NCBI GenBank assembly: GCA_964621615.1
Contig: CAZUMW010000025.1
Coordinates: 1 to 63,760 of the forward strand
Source: CAZUMW01 sp964621615
Lineage (GTDB): Bacteria > Desulfobacterota > WTBG01 > CAIYCZ01 > CAIRTM01
Direction of reading: 5' to 3'
DNA length: 63,760 nt
Both the position numbers and the translations under genes were made by a program. Below are positions 18,204 to 27,667 of the stretch, one piece after another. Under the pieces are notes generated by a model that worked only from the letters and a program-made list of their open reading frames with translations, had not been told where the DNA came from and did not search any database. The first letter of the stretch is position 1. Every line of letters starts with the position of its first letter.

Positions 18204-18306
18204 CGCAGCCGGGGACCCCTCTGAGCGTTTCCTGTATTACGCGTTGCTGTCACGCTGCGAGCCCCGCTAACAGCCATCGTTATTAATACTACTCGGGGGA
18301 TTTTAT

Positions 18307-20550
18307 TTGAGTTTACCAATGGCGGCTCACGAACCTATAAAAAAAATGACAGCAGCTATCTTCATGTGCTTAATTGCAGCGATGCTTCCCTGCACCGTGC
18401 AGGCTGCGCAGCACACCCCGTCCCCGTATGCCCTTTTTTCAGCCGATCCCGGCAAAAAGCTGTTCGATCCCGACGATCCTGTAGATGGTGCTGTTATACG
18501 GAACCGGCCCGTACAGGTTAACTTCGAGCTTCTCGATCGTGCGGCGGACGCGGATCTTCACATGCTGCAGTTCAACCTCTTCTACGATGAAACGCTGGCC
18601 GGCGCCGTCACAAAGCGCATCATTCGCTCCCCGCACAGCTACTCTCTTGCCGGATGCATATCCGGTGACAACGGCAGCTCATTTATGCTGAGCATTAACG
18701 GGGATATCGCGCTGGGCAATATCCGCCTTTCCGACGGTACGCACTATCAAATAGGCTATGCTCCAGGGGGAACGCACTACCTTCGTGAAATCGACGACAG
18801 CCTGTTTCCCGTCGACCATGAGCCGGTTCCTGTTATACCGGACAGCATGCTTCTGAGAGCACCGCCCGCTGCCTCCGCGCCGTTGGACAGCGGCGATATA
18901 TTCGATGTGCTCGTGGTGTACACCGCTGCCGCAAAGGATGCCCAGGGCGGTGAGCTTGCCATCGAAACGCTGATAAATCTTGCAGTGGACGAAACCAACC
19001 AGGCATATGAAAACAGCGGGATTCAGCCTCGACTCAACCTGGTGCATCAGGAGGAAATTACATACACCGAGGTTGATTTCAGCACCGATTTAACCAGGCT
19101 CCGCGGAACCGATGACGGCCATATGGACAGCGTGCACAGCCTGCGCAACACCCACGGTGCCGATCTGGTGGTTCTTATAAGCGACACGGAAGGCGCCTGC
19201 GGCATAGGCTATCTTATGACGGCCCTGTCGGATGCGTTCGCGGCAAGCGCATTCAGCGTTACCCGGTACTCATGCGCAACAGGCAACTATACCTTCGGCC
19301 ACGAGCTGGGACATAACATGGGATGCCACCATGCTGTCGGTGACGGCACGCCGGCAGCAGAGCAGGGCAACGGGCTGTATAATTTTTCACACGGCTGGCG
19401 CTTTACCGCAGCGGATGACGGCGGGCAGTACAGGACCATTATGGCATACAGCCCCGGCACCAGAATCCAGTACTTTTCAAATCCTCACGTCACCTACAAA
19501 GGCACGCCAACCGGCATCCCCCCTGACGAATCAGATGCTGCGCACAACGCCCGCAGCATAAATCAGGCAGCTCTGACGGTCGCAAACTGGCGGGATTCGG
19601 TTACCACGTCGACAACCACCTCGGTTCTTCCCGGAGAGGAAATACGTGACACCCCGTTTCTGCACGGTGCCGATCTCAACAGCGACGGCCGAACCGATCT
19701 TGTGTACATAGACTTCAAAGGCTATGTGCACTACACGACAAACCTTCGGGACTGGACGGCAATCGGCTTGAACCGGTTCAGCATCATAACAAGCGGGGAC
19801 TTTCAAAAAGACGGCACAGACAATGACATTGCAGGCATTAATCTCCGGGGCTATTCCCTGTACAGCACCGACCTGACAACATGGAACAAAATCGGCTCAA
19901 ACACGTTCACCGAACTGAAAAGCGCGGACTTCAGCGGCTCCGGCTCACACCGGGACCTGGCCGGCATAAGCCGGAACGGGTATATCCTGTACTCCGATGA
20001 CCTGTCATCCTGGGAAAAAATCGGCGCAAATAAATTTACATCCATGATTACGGGTGATTTCAGCACAAGCGGCCGGGATAAAGATATCGCCGCCATCAAT
20101 ATGAACGGCTATATACTCTACACCACCGACCGTGAGCAGTGGGAAAAAATCGGCGCAAATAAATTTACCGCCCTCACGGCAGCCGACCTCGACGGTTCCG
20201 GCACAAAAGACGATCTGACCGCCGTTAACTTGAACCGCTACATCCTGTGCAGCAGCGACCGGCAGAACTGGAGCCGCATCGGGCTGAACAAATTCTCATC
20301 ACTTACAGTCGGGGATTTTAACGGTGACGGCACTGAAGATGACATTGCCGCTATTAATTTAAATCAGTATATACTGTACTCAACGGACAGGACCTCATGG
20401 AATAAAATCGGCTCAAACCGCTTTACATCCATTATAAGCGGTGACTTCGATGCAGACGGCACTATCGATGACCTTGCCGCGGTCAACCTGGCCGGGCACG
20501 TTCTGTACTCAACCGATTTGAGCACCTGGACAAAAATAAGCAGGCCTTGA
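18307..20550 (+). CDS. Secreted M12-type zinc metallopeptidase with seven-repeat C-terminal domain
   Basis: A 747-residue secreted protease. A signal peptide covers about 14-35. A propeptide-like region with FxxL-type hydrophobic runs extends to about 195. The catalytic domain (about 200-430) has the extended zinc motif HELGHNMGCHH (His332, Glu333, His336, His342) and the downstream Met-turn YRTIMAYSPG, the metzincin pattern. After a Thr-rich linker (TTSTTTSVLPG) come seven repeats of about 44 residues, each with a W-x-x-I-G-x-N-x-F core and a Y-x-L-Y-S-T-D segment, interleaved with calcium-binding DxDGDG-like turns. Seven such units suggest a seven-bladed beta-propeller. The start is TTG with a GGGGGA ribosome site; an ATG 12 bp later is an alternative. 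Confidence 0.85.
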   Translation: MSLPMAAHEPIKKMTAAIFMCLIAAMLPCTVQAAQHTPSPYALFSADPGKKLFDPDDPVDGAVIRNRPVQVNFELLDRAADADLHMLQFNLFYDETLAGAVTKRIIRSPHSYSLAGCISGDNGSSFMLSINGDIALGNIRLSDGTHYQIGYAPGGTHYLREIDDSLFPVDHEPVPVIPDSMLLRAPPAASAPLDSGDIFDVLVVYTAAAKDAQGGELAIETLINLAVDETNQAYENSGIQPRLNLVHQEEITYTEVDFSTDLTRLRGTDDGHMDSVHSLRNTHGADLVVLISDTEGACGIGYLMTALSDAFAASAFSVTRYSCATGNYTFGHELGHNMGCHHAVGDGTPAAEQGNGLYNFSHGWRFTAADDGGQYRTIMAYSPGTRIQYFSNPHVTYKGTPTGIPPDESDAAHNARSINQAALTVANWRDSVTTSTTTSVLPGEEIRDTPFLHGADLNSDGRTDLVYIDFKGYVHYTTNLRDWTAIGLNRFSIITSGDFQKDGTDNDIAGINLRGYSLYSTDLTTWNKIGSNTFTELKSADFSGSGSHRDLAGISRNGYILYSDDLSSWEKIGANKFTSMITGDFSTSGRDKDIAAINMNGYILYTTDREQWEKIGANKFTALTAADLDGSGTKDDLTAVNLNRYILCSSDRQNWSRIGLNKFSSLTVGDFNGDGTEDDIAAINLNQYILYSTDRTSWNKIGSNRFTSIISGDFDADGTIDDLAAVNLAGHVLYSTDLSTWTKISRP

Positions 20551-20597
20551 GACGCCGCAGATGAGCGTATAAGCAGAAGAAAAATTTTCCACCCCCC

Positions 20598-20625
20598 TTG
20601 AAAAGCCGGCACTTATCACTATATT
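20598..20625 (+). promoter_or_regulatory. Sigma-70-like promoter in the metallopeptidase/pagL intergenic region
   Basis: TTGAAA (20598-20603), a 16-bp spacer and TATATT (20620-20625). The expected start site, about 7 bp downstream, falls at 20632, directly before the left arm of the 15-bp closing stem of the RNA candidate. Confidence 0.45.
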
Positions 20626-20632
20626 TATAAGT

Positions 20633-20785
20633 AAGGAAGGAGGTGGGAAATTGCTCAAAGGAAATTGAGCACACCATCACTTCAGAAACACACAAGAATA
20701 CATAATAAAAGTATTTTTTTGATACGAGAAATGGAGGGTCATGCGACAGCATACAATTTAATACGCTAAGCCCTCCTCCTTCCTT
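20633..20785 (+). ncRNA. Candidate structured small RNA closed by a 15-bp terminal stem
   Basis: AAGGAAGGAGGTGGG (20633-20647) is complementary at 14 of 15 positions to CCCTCCTCCTTCCTT (20771-20785). The enclosed 123 nt holds a 7-bp hairpin (TGCTCAA / TTGAGCA) near the 5-prime side and weaker hairpins further on. A promoter-like pair ends just before the left arm. The transcript could run on through two more hairpins to the terminator at 20959-20995, giving about 364 nt. The wording does not match tmRNA, RNase P RNA, SRP RNA or 6S RNA as I know them. The family is unrecognised. Confidence 0.35.
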
Positions 20786-20958
20786 TTGTTATATACATTA
20801 TTTCTGGGGTGTGCGATAAACCGTCATAGTGGGCAAAATCTAACACTACTCAACAAAAGCTCTTTGGCCGAAACGGTCCGTATGTAGAGCTAAGTCTTCC
20901 GAAGGCTATTGTATATAACGAGTTTTTTGCCAGGTGACGGAACGGCATCCCGGACCCA

Positions 20959-20995
20959 AAAAAGCCCCCGACATACAGATGATCGGGGGCTTTTT
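20959..20995 (-). terminator. Bidirectional terminator between metallopeptidase and pagL
   Basis: AAAAAGCCCCCGA pairs with TCGGGGGCTTTTT over an 11-nt loop, with T-runs on both strands. It lies 24 bp after the pagL-like stop codon on the minus strand, and it also ends any plus-strand transcript from the RNA candidate. Confidence 0.9.
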
Positions 20996-21019
20996 GTATG
21001 CTTAATTTTTATCAGACTA

Positions 21020-21622
21020 TTAGAAACAATATGAAAGGCCCAGAAAAAAGTTGTTCACATTCAGTCCGCTGTTCTCATGATCGAGACCTGCATTCGACAT
21101 ATGAAAAACACGCCACTCCAGGCTTACGGCATTACGTTTGGTAAAAAAATACTGCAGCCCGCATGCAGCGCTGCTCACAAAATTCACATTCGAGCCGAAA
21201 TTATCCATAACAAGATTCGTATGCACAACACCGAAGCCTGCCTGCACATAGGGCCGCCACACATCTGAATGTGTCAAAAAGTTATATCGCGCCAGGACGT
21301 TAACGCCGGCTGAATAGGTGCGCTGGTGTTTAAACACATAGCTGAACGAACCCTCTACAAGAGCCTCGAGGGTCCCCTGGTACCATCCCGCGCCCACAGG
21401 GTCGGTAAGCACCCACCCCATATACGGCTGAGCGCTGGCAAAGCGCAGGTCATTATTTGACTCAAAGGAATATCCATATCCGAAATTGATGCCGCATTGC
21501 CTGTCTCCTTTGTGAGAAAGCGGGGAGTGCTGCGCATCGGCTGTCGATACAAAACCAGCCAGAAACACTGCGATCATGATAGAGCCGAAGCAACAAAACA
21601 GGTGTTTTTTCTCTGCCCTCAT
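21020..21622 (-). CDS. pagL: PagL-like lipid A 3-O-deacylase
   Basis: A 200-residue outer-membrane protein. The signal peptide is about 1-30 (ends STADAQ). The mature part is an eight-strand barrel of the PagL type, which removes the 3-O-linked acyl chain from lipid A in the outer leaflet. The catalytic region near the C-terminus is present: EWRVFHMSNAGLDHENSGLN includes the His-x-Ser pair, and the chain ends NNFFLGLSYCF with a terminal Phe as usual for barrels. The acidic partner residue of the triad was placed at the nearby Glu by family analogy. Acts on envelope structure and may reduce immune or antimicrobial recognition in host-associated relatives. It has its own terminator. Confidence 0.75.
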   Translation of the reverse strand: MRAEKKHLFCCFGSIMIAVFLAGFVSTADAQHSPLSHKGDRQCGINFGYGYSFESNNDLRFASAQPYMGWVLTDPVGAGWYQGTLEALVEGSFSYVFKHQRTYSAGVNVLARYNFLTHSDVWRPYVQAGFGVVHTNLVMDNFGSNVNFVSSAACGLQYFFTKRNAVSLEWRVFHMSNAGLDHENSGLNVNNFFLGLSYCF

Positions 21623-21663
21623 GAGCTTGCCCTTTCTGTTTTCGATTATAGTATGACTCAGTA

Positions 21664-21937
21664 GTGTCCAAAATAATGGACGAAGCCGGTACGGGCGGGG
21701 CTCTGCAAAGCCCCCGCAACACGTTCAAAAGGTTATACAGCGGCATGTGCCGTTATATTTCAGTACACACACGGCCCGGCGGACGGTGCTGCCCGGGACA
21801 ATCCCTGCACAATGCCTGCTGCGTAGTTACCCTTAGCAGCATCGGGCCGCCCATGGAGTGAGGTTTTATGTGGCGGCGGCTGCGCAGAGACACGCCCAAA
21901 GCGGCTTTTGCTCAATACTTTCATTTATTTTGGACAG
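21664..21937 (+). mobile_element. MITE-like element, copy A (274 bp)
   Basis: The termini GTGTCCAAAATAATG and TTATTTTGGACA(G) are inverted repeats. Inside them, subterminal arms also pair: GAAGCCGGTACGGGCGGGGC on the left with a GCCCAAAGCGGCTT-like arm on the right. The interior has hairpins GCGGGGCTCTGCAAAGCCCCCGC-like and GGCATGTGCC. It is about 80 percent identical by eye to the reverse complement of 30458-30730. A 65-codon open frame inside is not conserved in the other copy, so the element is read as non-coding and mobilised by a transposase elsewhere. It lies between pagL and the metallophosphoesterase gene. Confidence 0.75.
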
Positions 21938-22278
21938 GTTTTATTATGACTGCCAGAAAAATACTGTATAAATAATCAGGACACAATACGACGATTATAT
22001 ACCATTTTTTCTTTATTTTAGCAATATTTTCCACGCCCGGCGATCGGGCAAAACCGGTAGAGCGGGGTTGAAAAATCTTCCTTCAGGGTACCGCCATTCG
22101 CGTTTCAGGCTCTAGTATTACGGGCACATGGCCTGTTAATAATAATTTAACGAACAATTATCTCCATTTTAACCGCTGTTTAATTGCAGCTTATCTTTCC
22201 GCGCATATATTAGAACAGAACCCCTATGATACCATGCATGCTCCATAGCGGAAAAACCTGAGATTCGTATCCGGGCAT
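21938..22278. other. 341-bp non-coding region before the metallophosphoesterase gene
   Basis: A/T-rich region after MITE copy A. It should contain the promoter of the plus-strand metallophosphoesterase gene, but no clear box pair or known regulatory motif was found. No open frame longer than about 40 codons looks real. Confidence 0.45.
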
Positions 22279-23244
22279 ATGGCATTACGCAAAGCTATGA
22301 GAATTAAACACGTAAAAAAAATAGTTCTGTGCTGTGCAGTAATGGAGCTTTCGTTTATCTTCGGCACAGAAGCCTGGGAGTACTGGAACGAAGACCTTGA
22401 GCGCCATCGCGTTAAAAGCGAGTTGCCGGAACTTCCGGAGAATCTTAACAGCAAGGCCGTCGAGAGCCTTCGCCTTCGCCTCGGCTGCAGCACCCGCTTC
22501 ACCTTCATTGTTTGCGGCGATATCCACCAGAACTTTAACCGTTTTTCAACTATAATGAGGCATGCCCGCAAACACCGGCCAAATTTTCTGATACTTACCG
22601 GTGACATGACAAATAACGGCACACTGCATGAATACAAACGTGCAGTCGAGTATTTCCGCGCCCTTGAAATACCCGTAATAAATTGTGCGGGTAACCACGA
22701 TTTGGAAAACTACGGCATCAGATGTTTTTCTCGTTTGTTCGGTCCGCTTAATTTCTTTTTCGATATCGGCGACATGCGTTTTATTGTTCTCAATACTGTC
22801 GAGCGCACCGTTCCCAAGGACATGATTCCGCTCCCGGACTTAGAATACCGCTTCAGCCTGTCACGGGGCGTCGACAGGCAGCTGCTTGTCTATCTTGAGC
22901 ATCTTATTGCGCAAAAGGAAAATGTGATGCTGTTTATGCACATACCGCCCCCGGTCAAGCCTTTTGATTTTTACTGCTTTGAGCGAAACGGCCGGGAATT
23001 TATAGATCTGATAAGCGCCTGCACTGATAAAATTCACGGGGTATTTTTTGGTCATATTCACGGATACGGCCGGTCGAGCTTCAAGGGTATTTCCTACATT
23101 GAAGCAGGCGGCGCAGGAGATGTTGACCGTAAAATCAACAAAAACCGGCCGGGCTTGACAAACAGACACAACTATGTACTGGTCAACGTAAACGGCTCGC
23201 ACGTAACGCAAACCGTACATTTCATCGATGAACCCAAAAATTAA
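22279..23244 (+). CDS. Calcineurin-like metallophosphoesterase
   Basis: A 321-residue enzyme with the full set of metallophosphoesterase motifs: GDIHQN (motif I), LTGDMTNNG (II), CAGNHD (III), MHIPPP (IV) and FFGHIHGYGR (V). These bind two metal ions and hydrolyse phosphomono- or diesters. The first 35 residues have a hydrophobic patch (VLCCAVMELSFIFG) that may be a signal or anchor, so the enzyme could be periplasmic. It precedes a PstS-like phosphate-binding protein by 60 bp on the same strand, which is consistent with phosphate release and capture, though the substrate is unknown. The start site is uncertain; MRIKH, 18 codons... more precisely a few codons downstream, is an alternative. 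Confidence 0.8.
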   Translation: MALRKAMRIKHVKKIVLCCAVMELSFIFGTEAWEYWNEDLERHRVKSELPELPENLNSKAVESLRLRLGCSTRFTFIVCGDIHQNFNRFSTIMRHARKHRPNFLILTGDMTNNGTLHEYKRAVEYFRALEIPVINCAGNHDLENYGIRCFSRLFGPLNFFFDIGDMRFIVLNTVERTVPKDMIPLPDLEYRFSLSRGVDRQLLVYLEHLIAQKENVMLFMHIPPPVKPFDFYCFERNGREFIDLISACTDKIHGVFFGHIHGYGRSSFKGISYIEAGGAGDVDRKINKNRPGLTNRHNYVLVNVNGSHVTQTVHFIDEPKN

Positions 23245-23303
23245 TATTTTCTTAACCGGAAACAAATAAATATGTACTACTATTTGTGGAATAAGGATAA
23301 AAA

Positions 23304-24362
23304 ATGATTAATCATATATACAGCCTCGGTTCAGCTTTCTTCTTTATACTTATTATTTCACTGATTGTGCCTGTACAGGCGGCAGAGCAGGACATCATAC
23401 TGCGCGGCGCTGGCGCCACATTCCCGCACCCCCTCTACAAAAAGCTCATCGAAGTATACACATCCCAAACAAAAACACGTATTATGTATGACGGTGTAGG
23501 CTCCGGTGAGGGCATAGAACAGCTGTCAAAAAAAAGAGTGGACTTCGGCGCCACCGACGCGTACCTCACTGACCGGGAGCTGCAGGACGCGCCCGCCGAA
23601 ATACTCCATATCCCCACCTGCCTTGGGGCGGTTATCATAACCTATAACCTGCCGGGCAGCCCTAAACTGCAATTCACCCCTGAACTCATAGCAGATATCT
23701 TCCTTGGACGCATTACACGCTGGTCACACTCATACATCACCACGCTTAACTCTCAAGCCGCACAATATGATCATGATATTACTATTGTACATCGCTCAGA
23801 CAGCAGCGGGACAACCTATATTTTCACCAATTACCTCTCAAAAGTCAGCCCGCAATGGGCAAAAAAAATCGGGGAGGGCAAAAAAGTTAGCTGGCCTGCA
23901 GGCATGGGAGTCGACGGGAATCCCGGCGTAGTACAAATGGTAAAAAAAATTCCCGGCAGTATCGGCTATGTTGAGCTCACCTATTCTGAAACACACAATC
24001 TGCCGGTGGCACACATAAAAAACCGATCGGGAAATTTTGTAAAGCCGACCCTTGATTCCGTTTCTGCGGCAGCAAAGGTTCCCCTTCCGCCAGATACGCG
24101 TCTAATGATAACCGACACAGCGGCTAAAAACGGGTACCCAATAAGCGCTTTCACCTATCTAATCCTCTATCGCGAACAGCACTATTACAACCGCTCGATT
24201 GATCGCGCCCGCTCGCTGGTCCGGTTTCTGTGGTGGATTATACATCAGGGACAGCGCTATAACATGCACCTGCTGTACGCTCCCTTGCCGCGAGAGGCTA
24301 TCGGCAAAGCGGAAAATATCATCAGATCCATTACCTATGACGGCAGGCCCATTCCCCCGTAA
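23304..24362 (+). CDS. PstS-like phosphate-binding periplasmic protein
   Basis: A 352-residue periplasmic substrate-binding protein. The signal peptide is about 1-27 (ends PVQAAEQ). PstS features follow: ILRGAGATFPHPLYKKLIEVY, YDGVGSGEGIEQLSKKRVDF, GATDAYLTDREL, and the phosphate-contact segment HRSDSSGTTYIFTNYL. The C-terminal half has GNPGVVQMVKKIPGSIGYVE and ISAFTYLILY. These match the family well. No pstC, pstA or pstB follows. Instead a hybrid kinase with its own binding-protein-like sensor comes 43 bp downstream, so this PstS may work with transport genes elsewhere or in signalling. A ribosome site (AAGGATAAAAA) precedes the ATG. Confidence 0.85.
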   Translation: MINHIYSLGSAFFFILIISLIVPVQAAEQDIILRGAGATFPHPLYKKLIEVYTSQTKTRIMYDGVGSGEGIEQLSKKRVDFGATDAYLTDRELQDAPAEILHIPTCLGAVIITYNLPGSPKLQFTPELIADIFLGRITRWSHSYITTLNSQAAQYDHDITIVHRSDSSGTTYIFTNYLSKVSPQWAKKIGEGKKVSWPAGMGVDGNPGVVQMVKKIPGSIGYVELTYSETHNLPVAHIKNRSGNFVKPTLDSVSAAAKVPLPPDTRLMITDTAAKNGYPISAFTYLILYREQHYYNRSIDRARSLVRFLWWIIHQGQRYNMHLLYAPLPREAIGKAENIIRSITYDGRPIPP

Positions 24363-24404
24363 ACCATCGGCTCACCACCTCGCTATCCATACAAGGACCG
24401 GATC

Positions 24405-27400
24405 ATGATTCCTATTCGCAACAGCTGTCTTTCGCTTTGTTTTTTTTCAGCTTTTATATGTTTTTTTTCATTTAGCCCGGCGGCATCTGCTGAAAAACTT
24501 GTCCGCGTGGGAGTGTATGACCTCCAGCCTCTGTGCAGCCTCACTCCCGGATCATCCGGCCGCACAGCAGACAACACCCTTTTCGGGAGTCTGATCCGTC
24601 ACTTTGCCAAAAAAGAGGGATGGCGGATTCAATGGATTAGAGGAACCCTGGAGCAGGGCTTTGAGCGGCTAAGCACCCAGGAAATAGACCTGCTTGCTGC
24701 CGCGCCATACCTGCCGGAAACACAGGGGAGGTTCAGCTTCACCGCTGAGCCGGTCATTTCTACCTGGGCACAGGTGTTTACCCCGTCGGGGTCCTCCCTT
24801 CAGTCGATTCTTGATCTCAATGGAAAGGCCATCGGAATTTTAAAAAACGACCCGTACAACCACGAGCTGCGCTCGATCATGCGCCGGTTTGATATCAGCT
24901 GCAGCTTTGTGGAATTTAAATCCTACAGCGATATCCTTAACGCGCTTGAAAAAAAATGGGTGGATGCCGGCATCGTTGACCGCATCGCCGGATTTTACGC
25001 AGCCGAGCATCATTCTCTCAACAAAACATCGATAATTTTCTCCCCGGTGCAGCTGCGCTTTGCCGTGCCGAAAGGAAAGCACAAAAACCTTGTTCCTGCA
25101 ATCGACTACCATCTGCAGAGGCAGAAAAAAATGCCCGGCTCGCTGTATCATGAGCTTATGGATGATATATTCTCCAATCCCCAGACATCACGGCTTTTCG
25201 CCGTTCTTAAATTGAGCCTGGCGGCCGCCTCTTTTCTGCTTATCGGCGTGCTCGCAATATCATTTACGCTTCGCCATCAGGTCCAGACGAAAACCGCTGA
25301 GCTGGTCCGCAAAAACCATGATCTTCAAAAAGAAGTAGCCATGCGCAGGGAGGCTGAGCAGGCGCTGATAAAACAGACGCGCTACCTGACAGCGCTGCAT
25401 GAGACAAGCCTCGGGGTTGTGGGAAAGCTGAAGCTCGATGAGCTTTTTAAGACAATTGTTTCCTATGCGGCTGACCTTGCGGGCACAGTGAACGGATTCA
25501 TTTTTTTATATGACGAGCACTCGAAAGAGCTCAGCATGCGTGTCGGCCTCGGCGCTTTTGAGAAAGTGGTCGGCTACACGATAAAACCCGGAGAGGGACT
25601 TGCCGGCTCGGTATGGAAACACGGCGAGCCTCTTTGTGTCGAGAACTATGCATCATGGCCGAAAAGAATCAGAAACCCTGTCTTTGAATCTTTTGCCTGC
25701 GCGGCGGCGCTGCCTCTCAAAATAAACGAGCGAGTTGCCGGCGTGTTCGGCCTTGCATACCAAAGAGCAGACAAAACATTCGGTACCGCTGAAATCGGCA
25801 TTCTATCCCGCTTTGCCGAGCTGGCATCTATTGCCCTGTACAACGCGCAGCTGTATGAGCGCGTCGAGAAGGAGCTTAGGCATCGAAAGCAGGCAGAAGT
25901 AGCACGCCTGCTTCTTTCCACGGCAATCGAGCAGTCTGCTGAAAGTGTGCTTATTACCGATACTGAAGGTTTCGCTGTGTATGCAAACTCCGCACTGGAA
26001 CAGGAAACAGGTTATACGCTGCCGGAGATTGCGGATAAGAAAGCATGTGATCTCATTTACAGCGGTCAAACAGCCAGTCAGTATCAGGATATTGAAGCAA
26101 CTATCGCACGGGGAGGCACGTGGACCGGGCGCTTCACCAATATCAAAAAAGACGGCACCTCATATCAGGTGGAAGAGCGCATTTCGCCGGTTCGCAATGA
26201 AGAGGGGACAATCACAAACTACGTGAGCCTGAGGCGGGACATTACCGGCACCATGCAGCTTGAGCAGCAGCTCCGCCAGGCGCAGAAAATGGAAGCCATC
26301 GGCACGCTCGCCGGAGGCATAGCACACGATTTCAACAATATCCTCACCGGCATATTCGGGTATACAGAGCTTGCCCTGTTCAGCCTTTCTGCAACATGCG
26401 CGGCACGGGATCACCTTAAAGAAGCCCTTAAGGCGGCAATGCGCGCCAAAGAGCTGGTCCGCCAAATCCTCACATTCAGCCGCCAGCGCGAGGAGGAGCA
26501 CAGCCCCCTTATTGTACAGCCCGTTGTCAAGGAAGCGCTTAAGCTCCTGCGGGCATCCCTTCCCTCTACAATCCAGCTTATCCAGCACATTGATCCCGAG
26601 GCCGGCCCGATACTGGCAGACCCCTCCCAGATCCACCAAGTCATCATGAACCTGTGTACAAATGCGTATCACGCCATAAGCTCAGGCAGGGGGGTTATTG
26701 AGGTTAGAGTGCGAAAAGCAACGATTTCCAACAACAGCAAAAAGAAATATAACAAAATGGCAGATGCCCCCTACCTGTGCATTTCCGTGGAGGATAACGG
26801 TTCAGGCATTGAGCCGGTTATTCTTGAGCGCATCTTCGATCCGTATTTTACCACTAAGCCGGCGGGACAGGGCTCCGGCATGGGGCTGGCGGTAGTGCAT
26901 GGAATAGTAAAAAAATGCGGCGGCGAGATAAAGGTGAACAGCCGGCCAGGCCATGGAACGGCATTTCACCTGTACTTTCCTCTGCTCAAAGGGAAGAAAA
27001 AGAACAGTACACCCAGCCTGGATACCGTCCCCGCAGAACATCCGAAAGGAACGGAAACAATACTTGCGGTTGATGATGAAGAGCATGTTATTGATATCAT
27101 AGATGATATACTTTCTGCTTTGGGGTACACCGTTGTCACGGCAGGCCGCAGCAGTGACGCGCTGAATATGTTCGCCTGCGCGCCTGAAAAATTCGACCTT
27201 GTGCTTACCGACCACACCATGCCTGAAATGACAGGCACTGAGCTTGCTGAAAAGCTGATTGCTATTCGCCCGGACCTTCCTGTAATTCTCTATACGGGCT
27301 TCAGTGACCGCACAATACAGAAAAAAGCATATGCAAGCGGCATACGAACCTATATGACAAAACCCGTAACGGCCAAAGAGCTTGCGGTCACCATTCGGAA

Positions 27401-27467
27401 AACGCTTCAGCACGATATGACTGACAGCAAAGATACGTTATCAAAGCAGTTATGCTGTAATTCTTGA
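24405..27467 (+). CDS. Large hybrid histidine kinase with periplasmic solute-binding sensor
   Basis: A 1020-residue hybrid kinase. A signal or first membrane segment at about 5-28 is followed by a bacterial solute-binding (SBP_bac_3 type) domain at about 30-255 (VRVGVYDLQPLCSL; LNGKAIGILKNDPYN). A transmembrane helix lies at about 265-290 and a coiled coil at about 295-325. Then come GAF at about 330-485, PAS at about 500-620 (ITDTEGFAVYANSALEQETGY), HisKA with His641 (GGIAHDFNN), HATPase at about 740-870 (N box NLCTNAYHAI; G2 GQGSGMGLAV) and a receiver with Asp936 (LTDHTMPEMTG). It lies in one transcription unit with the PstS-like gene, suggesting that it senses a periplasmic solute. The ribosome site AAGGACC precedes the ATG. 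Confidence 0.9.
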   Translation: MIPIRNSCLSLCFFSAFICFFSFSPAASAEKLVRVGVYDLQPLCSLTPGSSGRTADNTLFGSLIRHFAKKEGWRIQWIRGTLEQGFERLSTQEIDLLAAAPYLPETQGRFSFTAEPVISTWAQVFTPSGSSLQSILDLNGKAIGILKNDPYNHELRSIMRRFDISCSFVEFKSYSDILNALEKKWVDAGIVDRIAGFYAAEHHSLNKTSIIFSPVQLRFAVPKGKHKNLVPAIDYHLQRQKKMPGSLYHELMDDIFSNPQTSRLFAVLKLSLAAASFLLIGVLAISFTLRHQVQTKTAELVRKNHDLQKEVAMRREAEQALIKQTRYLTALHETSLGVVGKLKLDELFKTIVSYAADLAGTVNGFIFLYDEHSKELSMRVGLGAFEKVVGYTIKPGEGLAGSVWKHGEPLCVENYASWPKRIRNPVFESFACAAALPLKINERVAGVFGLAYQRADKTFGTAEIGILSRFAELASIALYNAQLYERVEKELRHRKQAEVARLLLSTAIEQSAESVLITDTEGFAVYANSALEQETGYTLPEIADKKACDLIYSGQTASQYQDIEATIARGGTWTGRFTNIKKDGTSYQVEERISPVRNEEGTITNYVSLRRDITGTMQLEQQLRQAQKMEAIGTLAGGIAHDFNNILTGIFGYTELALFSLSATCAARDHLKEALKAAMRAKELVRQILTFSRQREEEHSPLIVQPVVKEALKLLRASLPSTIQLIQHIDPEAGPILADPSQIHQVIMNLCTNAYHAISSGRGVIEVRVRKATISNNSKKKYNKMADAPYLCISVEDNGSGIEPVILERIFDPYFTTKPAGQGSGMGLAVVHGIVKKCGGEIKVNSRPGHGTAFHLYFPLLKGKKKNSTPSLDTVPAEHPKGTETILAVDDEEHVIDIIDDILSALGYTVVTAGRSSDALNMFACAPEKFDLVLTDHTMPEMTGTELAEKLIAIRPDLPVILYTGFSDRTIQKKAYASGIRTYMTKPVTAKELAVTIRKTLQHDMTDSKDTLSKQLCCNS

Positions 27468-27667
27468 ATTAGTGATTTTTCTCTCTCTTCTCTTATTAAT
27501 GAGTACCTTTCGGCACTTTCAGTTGCACGCCGGCAACCGCACAAAAATTTGTACACACAAAAAATCCTATCGTAAAATTTAATGATTCCTTCTTGATCTT
27601 TTCCGCTGCACTATGTATTATAATAATCTTTTTTGATCGGTACGTCCCACCATGCGGAGAATGCACC

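Larger units (their letters stand above)
20551..21019. other. 469-bp region between convergent genes, holds RNA candidate
   Basis: Between the metallopeptidase (plus) and PagL-like (minus) genes. It contains a plausible promoter, a long closing inverted repeat, further hairpins (20869-20925) and a bidirectional terminator at 20959-20995. No open frame looks coding. These parts are listed separately. Confidence 0.5.

Noticed and set aside
20633..20785. 6S RNA, retron msr-msd or tmRNA
   Set aside because: The closing stem is suggestive, but there is no central-bubble pattern typical of 6S, no reverse transcriptase gene nearby, and no tRNA-like end or tag frame.
20810..20950. Cyclic di-GMP (GEMM) riboswitch
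   Set aside because: Hairpins with GAAA-like turns are present, but the conserved GEMM core wording is missing and no gene follows on that strand.
21664..21861. 65-residue protein inside MITE copy A
   Set aside because: The frame is broken at once in copy B and has no ribosome site; composition is that of palindromic DNA.
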